Shown here piece after piece: positions 27,632 to 36,424 of a stretch of 64,000 bases of DNA. Numbering within the stretch: position 1 is the first letter of the stretch; each line of letters opens with the position of its first letter. Source of the DNA: Bacteroidetes bacterium ADurb.Bin037 (GTDB taxonomy: Bacteria > Bacteroidota > Bacteroidia > Bacteroidales > UBA932); the NCBI GenBank assembly GCA_002071175.1, contig MWER01000005.1, positions 108,095 through 172,094 of the forward strand, read 5' to 3'. Made by a program: the position numbers and the translations under genes. The notes under the pieces were generated by a model. It was not told where the DNA came from and did no database searches. It worked only from the letters and a program-made list of their open reading frames with translations.

Positions 27632-28891
27632 ATGAGCTTGAACAGAAGGAGTTTTCTTAAGGCAGCCGGAGGCCTGGCTGCCCTGACCATCCTCCCCAGA
27701 CACGTGCTGGGAGGTAACGGCTTTATTGCCCCCAGCGACCAGCTGACCAAAGGAATCATCGGTGTCGGCGGTATGGGCCGGGGACATATTGCCTACAAAG
27801 GATCCCGGTTGGTCGCCGTCTGCGATGTTGACACCAAACACCTGGAAGCAGCCGTAAAGATGGCCCCCGACAAGGTCCGCACCTATGAACACTTCATGGA
27901 TCTGATAAAAGACCCCAACGTAGATGTGGTCCATATAGCCACTCCTCCTCACTGGCATGGGATCATGGCCGTAGAAGCCGCAAAGGCTGGCAAGGACATC
28001 TGGTGCGAAAAGCCCATGACACGCACCATCGGGGAAGGTAAGCGGGTTATGGAAGCCGTAAAAAGGAATTCCCGCGTATTCCGGCTTAACACCTGGTTTC
28101 GCTTTTCGGATACCTTTTACGGGTTGGGGACTACAGTAAAACCTCTTAAAAAACTGATCCAGAGCAATATGCTGGGATGGCCGTTGAAAGTAACCATATC
28201 CCGCCACACCGGATTCGACTGGAAATTTTATTGGACAGGAAAAGAAAACCTGACTCCCGAACCGGTACCCTCAAACCTGAATTACGACCTCTGGCTGGGA
28301 CCTGCCCCCTACAAACCCTACAACCCGCACCGGGTACACCAGACTTTCCGCGGTTACTGGGATTACGATGGAGGAGGCCTCTGCGATATGGGACAACACT
28401 ACATGGATCCGGTCCAATACCTTCTGGATAAGGACGACGAAAGTCCCGTTAAGGTAGAAGTGGACGCCCCACAGCAACACCACGATGCGGTCGGTACCTG
28501 GCGCAGCATTACCTATACCTATGCCGACGGGTGTCAGATAGTCCTTTGGGGAGACGACTACGGAGATCCGGACACCCCGTACATAGCCGGACCCAACGGA
28601 AATATATACCCCGGATTTCGTTGCGACATACCCGACTGGCAACTGAAACTGGCAGATTTCCCGGAACCTGCCCCCCAGCAAACGGATTTCATAGAATGCA
28701 TCCGTACCCGTAAGCCGTTTGCCCTGAATGAAACCAACGGTTTCCGGAGTTGCACCCTGGTCAATATGGGTGCCATTGCCCTGCGCCTGAACCGCACATT
28801 GCGATTTGATAACGACACAATGGAATTTATTGACGATCCGGCAGCCAACCGGTTACTGGAACAACCTATGCGTGGATCCTGGAAAATCTGA
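27632..28891 (+). CDS. Tat-exported Gfo/Idh/MocA oxidoreductase
   Basis: A 419-residue enzyme with a twin-arginine signal (MSLNRRSFLKAAGGLAALT). The NAD(P) site is GIIGVGGMGRGH near residues 41-52, and the family lysine is in CEKPMTRTIGEG near 128. Periplasmic members of this kind oxidise sugars or glycosides at C3. It sits directly between a dipeptidase and a double-DUF1080 protein; DUF1080 proteins include 3-keto-disaccharide hydrolases, so this enzyme may make the 3-keto-glycoside that its neighbour cleaves. The substrate is inferred and unproven. Confidence 0.87.
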   Translation: MSLNRRSFLKAAGGLAALTILPRHVLGGNGFIAPSDQLTKGIIGVGGMGRGHIAYKGSRLVAVCDVDTKHLEAAVKMAPDKVRTYEHFMDLIKDPNVDVVHIATPPHWHGIMAVEAAKAGKDIWCEKPMTRTIGEGKRVMEAVKRNSRVFRLNTWFRFSDTFYGLGTTVKPLKKLIQSNMLGWPLKVTISRHTGFDWKFYWTGKENLTPEPVPSNLNYDLWLGPAPYKPYNPHRVHQTFRGYWDYDGGGLCDMGQHYMDPVQYLLDKDDESPVKVEVDAPQQHHDAVGTWRSITYTYADGCQIVLWGDDYGDPDTPYIAGPNGNIYPGFRCDIPDWQLKLADFPEPAPQQTDFIECIRTRKPFALNETNGFRSCTLVNMGAIALRLNRTLRFDNDTMEFIDDPAANRLLEQPMRGSWKI

Positions 28892-28896
28892 ACATT

Positions 28897-31800
28897 ATGA
28901 AAAAGACATTATCTATAATACTGCTAATCCTCCTGAACACTACCTTCTCATTGTATGCTCAGGATGCCCAAAGAACGGCCGCCACGAAGGTGGGCGATGC
29001 CCTGAACCAACTGCCTGCTGCCAATGAAGCTCTTTTCAGCCGGTTGATGGAAGATCTGTTATCTACCGGTGAGGAAGGTGTCCTGATGCTTGCCCAAAGG
29101 CTCAAGAGTGACGGAACGTCCCTGCCCCAGGCCGAATATGCCCTGGACGGCTTGGTGCAATACGTCACCCGATCCGGAGTGGAGGAAAGTGTCCGGGCGG
29201 AAGTGGCACATCATTACGCCATAGCCCTTGAAAAAACGGAAGACCCTCTGATTAAGGCTTTTTTCATCAGGCAACTGCAATTGCTGGGCTCCAGTGAAAG
29301 TCTGAGTATACTGGCTCCTTATATGTTCTCCAAAGAACTGGCCGGTCCTGCCATACAAGCGATCACTGCCATAGGAGGGCCGACTGCGGTCAATCTGTTG
29401 CTAAGCGCTCCTTTACGGGCAGAAACGATTACCGGTCTGGGACAGCTGGGATCCCCATTGGCGGAAAAACTGCTGATAAGCCTGACCAAAACCGGTAATG
29501 AAGAGCAGCTTCCCCTGGCCTGGCAGGCCCTTTCCCGTTGTGGAACGATCGCTGCCTTTGACGTTATGGAACAAGGTCCGCAATACGACTTCCTGACCTA
29601 TCTGGAGCGGGTAGCTATGGACGATATCAAAAAAGCCACCCGATCACTCCGTTCTCTGGTCAAACCCGGCAATGAGTCCCAGGTAAGATGCTTTGCCCTG
29701 TCCCTGTTGCTCAAATTGCAACAAGAGAAAGAAATGCGGACTGTCCTCCGTGCACTGGACGATCCGGACCGCTCCTACCGTAGGACCGCCCTGGAAGGCG
29801 TCTGCACGTTCCTCTCACCGGTAGTTAATTCGGCTGTTATGAAAAAGATGAAACACCTTTCCGCCCCGGCACTTACCGACGTGCTGAACTGGTTGGGAGA
29901 ACAACGCAATCCCGCCTTGCTCCCATACATGGCCGATCCCTGGCTGGCCCACGAAAACCTGGAGGTAGTAGAGGCTTCAGCCCATGCCATCCTGAACACC
30001 CAGGGAAAACAAAGCCCGCAGATCCTGGCCGGGATGCTCATAAGTCCTGATCCCAGGAAAACAGACCTTGCACTGGAGTGTCTCCTGGCTTCGGAAGGCG
30101 ACGTGGTACAGGCCGTTTTGGATGTATATCCACACACCTCAACGGCAGGAAAAACGACTGCACTGGCTTTGTTGGGGGAAAGAAAATCCCGCGATAACGA
30201 GCCGTTGGTGCTGGAAGCCCTGACGGATCCCGTGCAGGAAGTCCGCCTGGCCGCTGCCCGTGCATTGACGGGTGTAGCCCACCCCGACAACCGGGAAACG
30301 TACTTTCGCCTGCTGGAAAACTCACCGAAAGAATTGACCCAATCCCTGCAACAGGCTATACTGGCCAGTCTGTCTGGACATGCGGCAGAAGAACAGTACG
30401 ACATATTGATGGCACGGATGGAAAAGGCAGATGCAGGATTGAAACCGCTCTACTATGCTCTCCTGGCAGGGACCGGCACCAAAAGAGCCGTTGATTTTTT
30501 GAGTGAGCGTTACCTGGAAGAGGGAAAGGTAGACGCTTATATTGCATTGATCAACGAATGGAACCCGGCCGGTGCTCAAAAAGTGATCTACCTGCGTAAA
30601 GCACTGGAACGGTTCGATAGTCCTGAACACATAGTCGCTTTGTTGCGACCGATGATAAATACCGGTGCATTCCAGGCCATGGTCGCTTCAGCCCCCTATC
30701 TGGATCATGACAATCCTGACGTAGCGCTGACAGCCGCCATGAATATATACCGGCTAGCGGTAAACAACAGGGAATTTAACGGAACGAAGACAACGGAATG
30801 GATGGAAAAAGTATTGCAGATCCTGGAAAAGGCCGATTATACAGACAATATTTACGATATCCGGAACGTAAGGAACTACCTGGACGGATTGCCTGTGGAC
30901 CGTGGTTTTGAACTTATTTTCAATGAAAAGGACTTGGAAGGCTGGCAGGGCCTGGTGGGTAATCCGATTTCCCGCAGCAAAATGGACCCGAAGGAACTGG
31001 CCAAAGCACAAAAAGAGGCAGACAAGATCGCTTTCAGCCAATGGGTGATTGAAGACGGAAAACTGCTGTTTTTGGGTAAAGGCGACAACTTGTGCACCAA
31101 AAAAGCCTACGGTGACTTCGAGATGTACATAGACTGGCTCCTTTACCCGGAAGGACCCGAAGCCGATGCCGGAATCTACCTGCGGGGTTCGCCCCAGGTA
31201 CAGATCTGGGATACTGCCCGGGTTCATGTAGGGGCCCAGGTAGGATCCGGCGGTCTGTACAACAACGTAAAAAATCTATCAACTCCCTCTCACGTGGCCG
31301 ACAACCGGCTGGGTGAATGGAACAGTTTTTTCATCCGCATGGAAGGAGAACGCGTTACGGTGTACCTGAACGGGGAACTGGTAGTGGACAACGTAGTCAT
31401 GGAAAATTACTGGGACCGTTCACAGCCTGTCTTCCCTGAAGGAGCCATTGAGCTCCAGGCACACGGCAGTAAGGTCGCCTACCGGGACATTTACGTGCGG
31501 GAACTGGACCGGCCCCAACCTTTCACGTTGTCTGCGGAGGAAGAAGCCGAAGGTTTTGAGATCCTGTTTGACGGGACCACATTGCACCAATGGACCGGAA
31601 ACAAGACCGATTACTTCACACGTGACGGGATTTTGGAAGTCCGCCCTAGCGAGCAGGGATTTGGAGATCTGTATACCGTTAAGGAGTACGACGATTTCAT
31701 TTTCCGTTTTGAATTCAAGCTTACCCCGGGAGCCAACAACGGAGTGGGAATACGTTCCCCCGGCACAGGAGACGCCGCCTACGAAGGTATGGAGATCCAG

Positions 31801-32118
31801 ATCCTGGACCATTACGATCCCATTTACCAACCCTGGCTGTTGGATTACCAGTATCACGGATCGGTCTACGGCGTGATCCCGACCCACAACCGTGACGCCC
31901 TGCGCCCCGTGGGAGAATGGAATCAACAGGAGATATACGTCAAAGGTACATATATCCGTGTTACACTGAACGGGGAAGTAATCACGGAAGGTGACATCTC
32001 AGCAGGCCCCATAGACGGCAGGGAACATCCCGGACTAGAGCGTACGGGGGGAAAGATAGGGTTCCTGGGACACGGATCCAGGCTATGGCTCCGCCATATC
32101 AGGATCAAGGAATTGTAA
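28897..32118 (+). CDS. HEAT-repeat protein with two C-terminal DUF1080 (3-keto-disaccharide hydrolase-type) domains
   Basis: A 1073-residue exported protein. A signal peptide (LSIILLILLNTTFSLYAQ) is followed by about 620 residues of helical HEAT-like repeats (repeated phrases such as LTDPVQEVRLAAARALTG). Two DUF1080 domains follow: the first from about 671 (FELIFNEKDLEGWQGL), the second from about 886 (FEILFDGTTLHQWTGN). DUF1080 is a concanavalin-like beta sandwich found in 3-keto-glycoside-cleaving enzymes. It starts 5 bases after the oxidoreductase. The long HEAT scaffold suggests a binding or assembly surface; one of the two DUF1080 copies may be catalytic and the other carbohydrate-binding. 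Confidence 0.85.
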   Translation: MKKTLSIILLILLNTTFSLYAQDAQRTAATKVGDALNQLPAANEALFSRLMEDLLSTGEEGVLMLAQRLKSDGTSLPQAEYALDGLVQYVTRSGVEESVRAEVAHHYAIALEKTEDPLIKAFFIRQLQLLGSSESLSILAPYMFSKELAGPAIQAITAIGGPTAVNLLLSAPLRAETITGLGQLGSPLAEKLLISLTKTGNEEQLPLAWQALSRCGTIAAFDVMEQGPQYDFLTYLERVAMDDIKKATRSLRSLVKPGNESQVRCFALSLLLKLQQEKEMRTVLRALDDPDRSYRRTALEGVCTFLSPVVNSAVMKKMKHLSAPALTDVLNWLGEQRNPALLPYMADPWLAHENLEVVEASAHAILNTQGKQSPQILAGMLISPDPRKTDLALECLLASEGDVVQAVLDVYPHTSTAGKTTALALLGERKSRDNEPLVLEALTDPVQEVRLAAARALTGVAHPDNRETYFRLLENSPKELTQSLQQAILASLSGHAAEEQYDILMARMEKADAGLKPLYYALLAGTGTKRAVDFLSERYLEEGKVDAYIALINEWNPAGAQKVIYLRKALERFDSPEHIVALLRPMINTGAFQAMVASAPYLDHDNPDVALTAAMNIYRLAVNNREFNGTKTTEWMEKVLQILEKADYTDNIYDIRNVRNYLDGLPVDRGFELIFNEKDLEGWQGLVGNPISRSKMDPKELAKAQKEADKIAFSQWVIEDGKLLFLGKGDNLCTKKAYGDFEMYIDWLLYPEGPEADAGIYLRGSPQVQIWDTARVHVGAQVGSGGLYNNVKNLSTPSHVADNRLGEWNSFFIRMEGERVTVYLNGELVVDNVVMENYWDRSQPVFPEGAIELQAHGSKVAYRDIYVRELDRPQPFTLSAEEEAEGFEILFDGTTLHQWTGNKTDYFTRDGILEVRPSEQGFGDLYTVKEYDDFIFRFEFKLTPGANNGVGIRSPGTGDAAYEGMEIQILDHYDPIYQPWLLDYQYHGSVYGVIPTHNRDALRPVGEWNQQEIYVKGTYIRVTLNGEVITEGDISAGPIDGREHPGLERTGGKIGFLGHGSRLWLRHIRIKEL

Positions 32119-32130
32119 CACCCGTAAGAG

Positions 32131-32520
32131 TTACTTTTTGGTCAGGATGTACTCTCCATTGAGCGATTGCCCGTCAAAAAGCAATTCTCCGTCATAATAC
32201 AACACCATAGTAGTTGATTTCAGGGAACGGATCTCGACCACATCGCTTACAACGGCACTGCCTATCATTACCCTGATGTATATATAGATGCCGTCCAGTG
32301 TATAAGTGGGAGTATAAGTAGAGGAAGGCACCGATACGGGAGTGGTATATCCCAGGGTCCCGTCTTCCCTGAAGGTGATGGAATATTCTGGATCTTCGTT
32401 GTAGCTCCAAGTTCCCAACAAATCGGATACGGAATAATGTTTCTGGCAGGACACGGTCATTAATGTAAGAAGAGCCATTGCAAACAGACTCTTGATCAGG
32501 CGAATTCCTTGTTTCTTCAT
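32131..32520 (-). CDS. Small lipocalin-like lipoprotein
   Basis: A 129-residue lipoprotein: signal SLFAMALLTLMTVSC with lipobox at about residue 25. The rest is beta-rich with LLGTWSYNEDPEYSITFRED, the entry strand of lipocalin-like DUF domains common in Bacteroidales. It lies 18 bases before (in its reading direction after) the endonuclease/phosphatase-like gene, so the two probably form an operon. Ligand unknown. Confidence 0.65.
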   Translation of the reverse strand: MKKQGIRLIKSLFAMALLTLMTVSCQKHYSVSDLLGTWSYNEDPEYSITFREDGTLGYTTPVSVPSSTYTPTYTLDGIYIYIRVMIGSAVVSDVVEIRSLKSTTMVLYYDGELLFDGQSLNGEYILTKK

Positions 32521-32538
32521 TGGTATTATATCTTATTT

Positions 32539-33381
32539 TTATTCGTATTCAAATAGGGCCAGTATCGGGTAATGGTCCGATATAAATGGAACGCCAAAGT
32601 CATCGGTTACGGTACGGTACGACAAGGCTTTAACACCACGGTAAAATATATGGTCTATAGGAGATCCCCGGTAGGTACCCCATCCGTTGTAAGTAGATAA
32701 CGTATCGGTAAAGGGAGCTTCCTGCCTTACATCCAAAAAATGGTTCATAACGGGATCAAAGAGCGGATCGTCAATTGTAGCATTAAAATCTCCTGTAACG
32801 AAAACAACCGGTGCACCGGAAGTCAGCTCACTGATCTTTTGTATCAGGAGACGGGCGGACTCCAGACGGGCCGTCTTTCCGATATGGTCAAAATGCGTAT
32901 TGAACACAAAAAAGGTCTTGCCGGTCTTTTTGTTTCTAAACTCTCCCCACGTAACAATCCTCATATGTGCGGCATCCCATCCGAAAGACGGTACATCCGG
33001 GGTTTCACTCAGCCAAAACGTGCCGTTTTGCAATACGTCGTATTTGTCTTTAATGTAGAAAATGGCCGAAAATTCTCCTACAGAATCCCCATCTTCGCGA
33101 GCTACCCCGACCTTGGCATAAAAGGGCAGGTTTCCCAGCAGGAAATCTACTTGTTCCTTAACCGATTCTTGTACACCAAACACATCGGGCTTAAGGGAAT
33201 CAATCATCGCAATGGAAGCCGGTTTGCGTATATTCCAGTGGTGTTCCCCATCGTCGACCAAAGACAGGCGGATGTTGTAAGACATCACTTTCAGCATTTC
33301 ACCCTCCTTTGAACAGGAAGACGGGAAAACCACTACCAATGTTACCAGAACGGTCAATAAAATATTAAATTTCTTCATCAT
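32539..33381 (-). CDS. Endonuclease/exonuclease/phosphatase-family lipoprotein
   Basis: A 280-residue exported enzyme of the EEP fold. The signal VTLVVVFPSSC marks a lipoprotein. Catalytic motifs are MSYNIRLS near residue 34, GVQES (metal-binding glutamate) near 69, FVTGDFNAT near 195, and SDHYPILA near the end. Extracytoplasmic members act as phosphodiesterases or sphingomyelinase-like enzymes and not on DNA. It lies between the lipocalin-like gene and the GLUG protein, 15 bases after the latter's stop, so all three may be one unit. Confidence 0.85.
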   Translation of the reverse strand: MMKKFNILLTVLVTLVVVFPSSCSKEGEMLKVMSYNIRLSLVDDGEHHWNIRKPASIAMIDSLKPDVFGVQESVKEQVDFLLGNLPFYAKVGVAREDGDSVGEFSAIFYIKDKYDVLQNGTFWLSETPDVPSFGWDAAHMRIVTWGEFRNKKTGKTFFVFNTHFDHIGKTARLESARLLIQKISELTSGAPVVFVTGDFNATIDDPLFDPVMNHFLDVRQEAPFTDTLSTYNGWGTYRGSPIDHIFYRGVKALSYRTVTDDFGVPFISDHYPILALFEYE

Positions 33382-33396
33382 GCTATAGTGCAGGTT

Positions 33397-36357
33397 TTAG
33401 TTGGTTCCTCCGTACATATTTTCATCACTCGCCGGCTGGCCGTTTACGGTACCGGTATTGGTGCAATTTTCCGGGACAGGACCCGAAATGAAAAAACCAC
33501 AGAAGCCACCGACATAGCAATGGTCTTCTATATTTTCACTAACATAACCGCTTACCGGTCCGGAATTGGAACAATCCTCAAGCCCCCCCCCGATTCCTGC
33601 AGTTTGGGCTGTTACCCCCACTACACCACCTACATAACGATACTTCCCGGTTTCTCCTACCCTGTTGATTGTTCCGGAATTGGTGCAATTTGTCAAATTC
33701 CCGCCTGAATTCAAAGCGCATATGCCACCCAGGGCGAAAAAATTATCATCCAGTTCCGCATCTGATCCCTGTATTTGACCGGTATTGACGCAGTCTGTCA
33801 AAGAGCCCCTCAGGTTTTCTGCCACAATGCCGGCAACGTTGTATGATCCGGTCACATTCCCCACATTTTCAACACCCTCTACAAGTCCCCCTTGGGTAAT
33901 TGTAGCAACGATTCCGGCTGCACTTTTTGTGCCGGTTATCTGTCCGCTGTTCGTGCAGTCGGTTATTTTATATGTGCTCACTTTACTTGTATAATGTGAA
34001 ACGATCCCCCCGGCAGTATAGCCCGCAACGGATCCCCGATTCTCACAATTCTCGACAGAAAACGAATTGAGACCAGCAATACCTCCTGCAAAGGCAATAT
34101 TGTCCACCCGCACTCCTTCCGTTTCCTCAATGGGATCATTGGTCATGGGTACGGAAACAGCTCCCAAATTCAGGCATTTTTTAATCCTTCCATAGCCTAC
34201 ACCCACTATACCGCCAGCCCGTTTGCCGGAAGAAACGGAAGCCCGATTTTCACAATCAGACAATATAGATCCCGTATTAAGTTCAGTACCTACAATACCT
34301 GCGATTCCGCCGGCACTTCCTGCAGACGCAACAATATCGGCTCCTTCCATGTTATTGCAGAAACTTATGGAAGCGCTGGACGTTACACTCCCTATGATAC
34401 CCCCTACACCAGCAGATGCGGTAACCGTACCGCTGTTATTTAAAAATGAGACTACAAAGCCCGATCCTTCAAGCATACCGCTAATACCTCCCACAAATCT
34501 GATCCCCTCGATCGCGGCAGAGTTGCTGCATCCCTTGATCACATAATTGCCATACCCGACAATACCTCCAACCGATCCAGCTCCCGTTACCCGACCTGTA
34601 TTGTTTGAATCAATAACTTCCGAATTCAAATTGCCTCCTGCGATTCCCCCGATTCCTTTGTTGTCTTCTATACTTACCCCCGTGGCCATTACAGTCCCGG
34701 AATTGGAACACCCGTTAATGGAACAACTAATGAATTGAGCTCCGCATATGCCTCCCACTTCAGAAATACCCGATATATCAGATTCATTTACACAATTCTT
34801 GATATGACAGGATGTGGTCTGATAACCACAAATCCCGCCAACCCTCGAAGTACCTTTGATAACCGAACCGGTGTAGTTGACACAATTGCTCATCACGGAC
34901 GTGTTGTACTGTTCACCGCAAATTCCACCCGTTTTTTCATTAGATCCTTCAACATAACCGTAGTTCCGTGAATTATTAATATTGCTTTTTGTTATGGATG
35001 CTCCACAGATGCCTCCGACCGATCCGGATCCTATGACCCTTGCATTCACTGTATTCTCACATCCGGTTATGATGCTTCCGTAATGCTTCCCGGCAATACC
35101 TCCCGTAAAAAAGAGTCCCTGAACTTTACCGCTGTTGGTACAAGCGGAAACAACCGACAGGTTATCCCACGGAAAAATATCGGTCATACCTACTATACCG
35201 CCAGTTAATGTAGTCGTACTGTTTCCGGTAATTTCAATTACACCGTTGAAATGACAATTAGTAATGGTCCCTGCCACCAGTGTTCCGCATATGCCACCTG
35301 CATGCAGGGTCTGATACTGGCCAGAAGTCAGGGTCATGGAACATGTTTCATCCAGGACAAGGTCTTTTATTTCCGCCATCCTGACATAACCGAACAATCC
35401 TGCAGACCGCAGGGACGTCTTTGTAATAGTCAGGTTGCTGATCTTATGACCGTTACCGTTGAAGGTCCCGGACATACTGCTGTTGTCCATGCTGTAGTTA
35501 CTAATATTGGTGTGAAGACCTATCGGTTTCCAGTTACCTGCAGATGACATATCCAGGTCGGAGAGCAAATGGATTGTACTGTCATTATCCATCCATGGAC
35601 GCAGGTCCCTGAGGGCATTAACGTCATCCCGAAATTCCATCAGGTCACCAGGAACGGATATACCCAAAGGACGCTGATTTACCGTTAACAGGGCCAGGGT
35701 GTCATTTACGGTCTTAAATGTCAGCGTGGCGGTCCTGATCTGGGAACGTTTAGAGGTGTCGGCTATAAACGTCAGCTGGTATTGCCCCCGTTCCCCTTCC
35801 GTCCGCTCCTCAATCAGTTCACACCACGGTTCACTGCTTCCTTGATAGGCCCACGTAGTATCAGCTACAAGAGAAAATTCGTAAGTACCTCCCTTGCATG
35901 ATATTTCAACAGCAGCCGGAAGGACCTGCAAAGTATCTGCAGTATCAATGTGCTGCGGGTCTTCTTCATCCGGGTCTTCTTCACCCGGGTCATCGGGATC
36001 GTCACCTGCATCCTGGGTGATCCTGATCACCGACTGTACTTTATTGTCAGATTTGGAACTTATGACCACATCCTGGCTGCGTGCCAGGGTAGTTGTATTT
36101 TTTGCAACTGTAAAACTTAGAAAAACCGGTTTTTTTATGAATTCAACAGATGAGAGATTTGTTTTACACCAGTCTTCGGGGATAGCAACCGTCCATCCTG
36201 AATTGGAAGTTACAGCAACCGTATCAATCCCTCCATCTTTATCAAAATGCAAAGCCTGGGGATCGGTTTTGATATAATAAACCATATCCTGTTTGCAACA
36301 TGTTGCAGCAAGCACCGGCAAAAGGAGGACAATAGCAGCAAATCTTATCTTTTTCAT
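33397..36357 (-). CDS. Large BACON/GLUG-repeat surface lipoprotein
   Basis: The ATG at 36357 gives the lipoprotein signal IVLLLPVLAATCC; the open frame extends to 36543 but would run into the divergent AsmA gene. Two BACON-type domains (SNSGWTVAIPEDWC and a second near GTYEFSLVADTTW) flank an Asp/Glu/Pro linker near residue 125. About 700 residues of GLUG-type repeats follow, each around 30 residues and containing GGICG, GGIVG or GGIAG. These repeats form a beta-helix and occur in adhesins and surface carbohydrate-binding proteins. No anchor other than the lipid is seen. Probably a cell-surface binding protein. Confidence 0.82.
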   Translation of the reverse strand: MKKIRFAAIVLLLPVLAATCCKQDMVYYIKTDPQALHFDKDGGIDTVAVTSNSGWTVAIPEDWCKTNLSSVEFIKKPVFLSFTVAKNTTTLARSQDVVISSKSDNKVQSVIRITQDAGDDPDDPGEEDPDEEDPQHIDTADTLQVLPAAVEISCKGGTYEFSLVADTTWAYQGSSEPWCELIEERTEGERGQYQLTFIADTSKRSQIRTATLTFKTVNDTLALLTVNQRPLGISVPGDLMEFRDDVNALRDLRPWMDNDSTIHLLSDLDMSSAGNWKPIGLHTNISNYSMDNSSMSGTFNGNGHKISNLTITKTSLRSAGLFGYVRMAEIKDLVLDETCSMTLTSGQYQTLHAGGICGTLVAGTITNCHFNGVIEITGNSTTTLTGGIVGMTDIFPWDNLSVVSACTNSGKVQGLFFTGGIAGKHYGSIITGCENTVNARVIGSGSVGGICGASITKSNINNSRNYGYVEGSNEKTGGICGEQYNTSVMSNCVNYTGSVIKGTSRVGGICGYQTTSCHIKNCVNESDISGISEVGGICGAQFISCSINGCSNSGTVMATGVSIEDNKGIGGIAGGNLNSEVIDSNNTGRVTGAGSVGGIVGYGNYVIKGCSNSAAIEGIRFVGGISGMLEGSGFVVSFLNNSGTVTASAGVGGIIGSVTSSASISFCNNMEGADIVASAGSAGGIAGIVGTELNTGSILSDCENRASVSSGKRAGGIVGVGYGRIKKCLNLGAVSVPMTNDPIEETEGVRVDNIAFAGGIAGLNSFSVENCENRGSVAGYTAGGIVSHYTSKVSTYKITDCTNSGQITGTKSAAGIVATITQGGLVEGVENVGNVTGSYNVAGIVAENLRGSLTDCVNTGQIQGSDAELDDNFFALGGICALNSGGNLTNCTNSGTINRVGETGKYRYVGGVVGVTAQTAGIGGGLEDCSNSGPVSGYVSENIEDHCYVGGFCGFFISGPVPENCTNTGTVNGQPASDENMYGGTN

Positions 36358-36424
36358 ATTACAAAGATGCGTAAAAGCTTTTAAATGTTGCGCTATGCAA
36401 ATAAAAAAATGTAATTTCGCTATA

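Noticed and set aside
33400..35600. Possible tandem-repeat or mobile DNA array
   Set aside because: The periodicity comes from GLUG protein repeats in one continuous gene.
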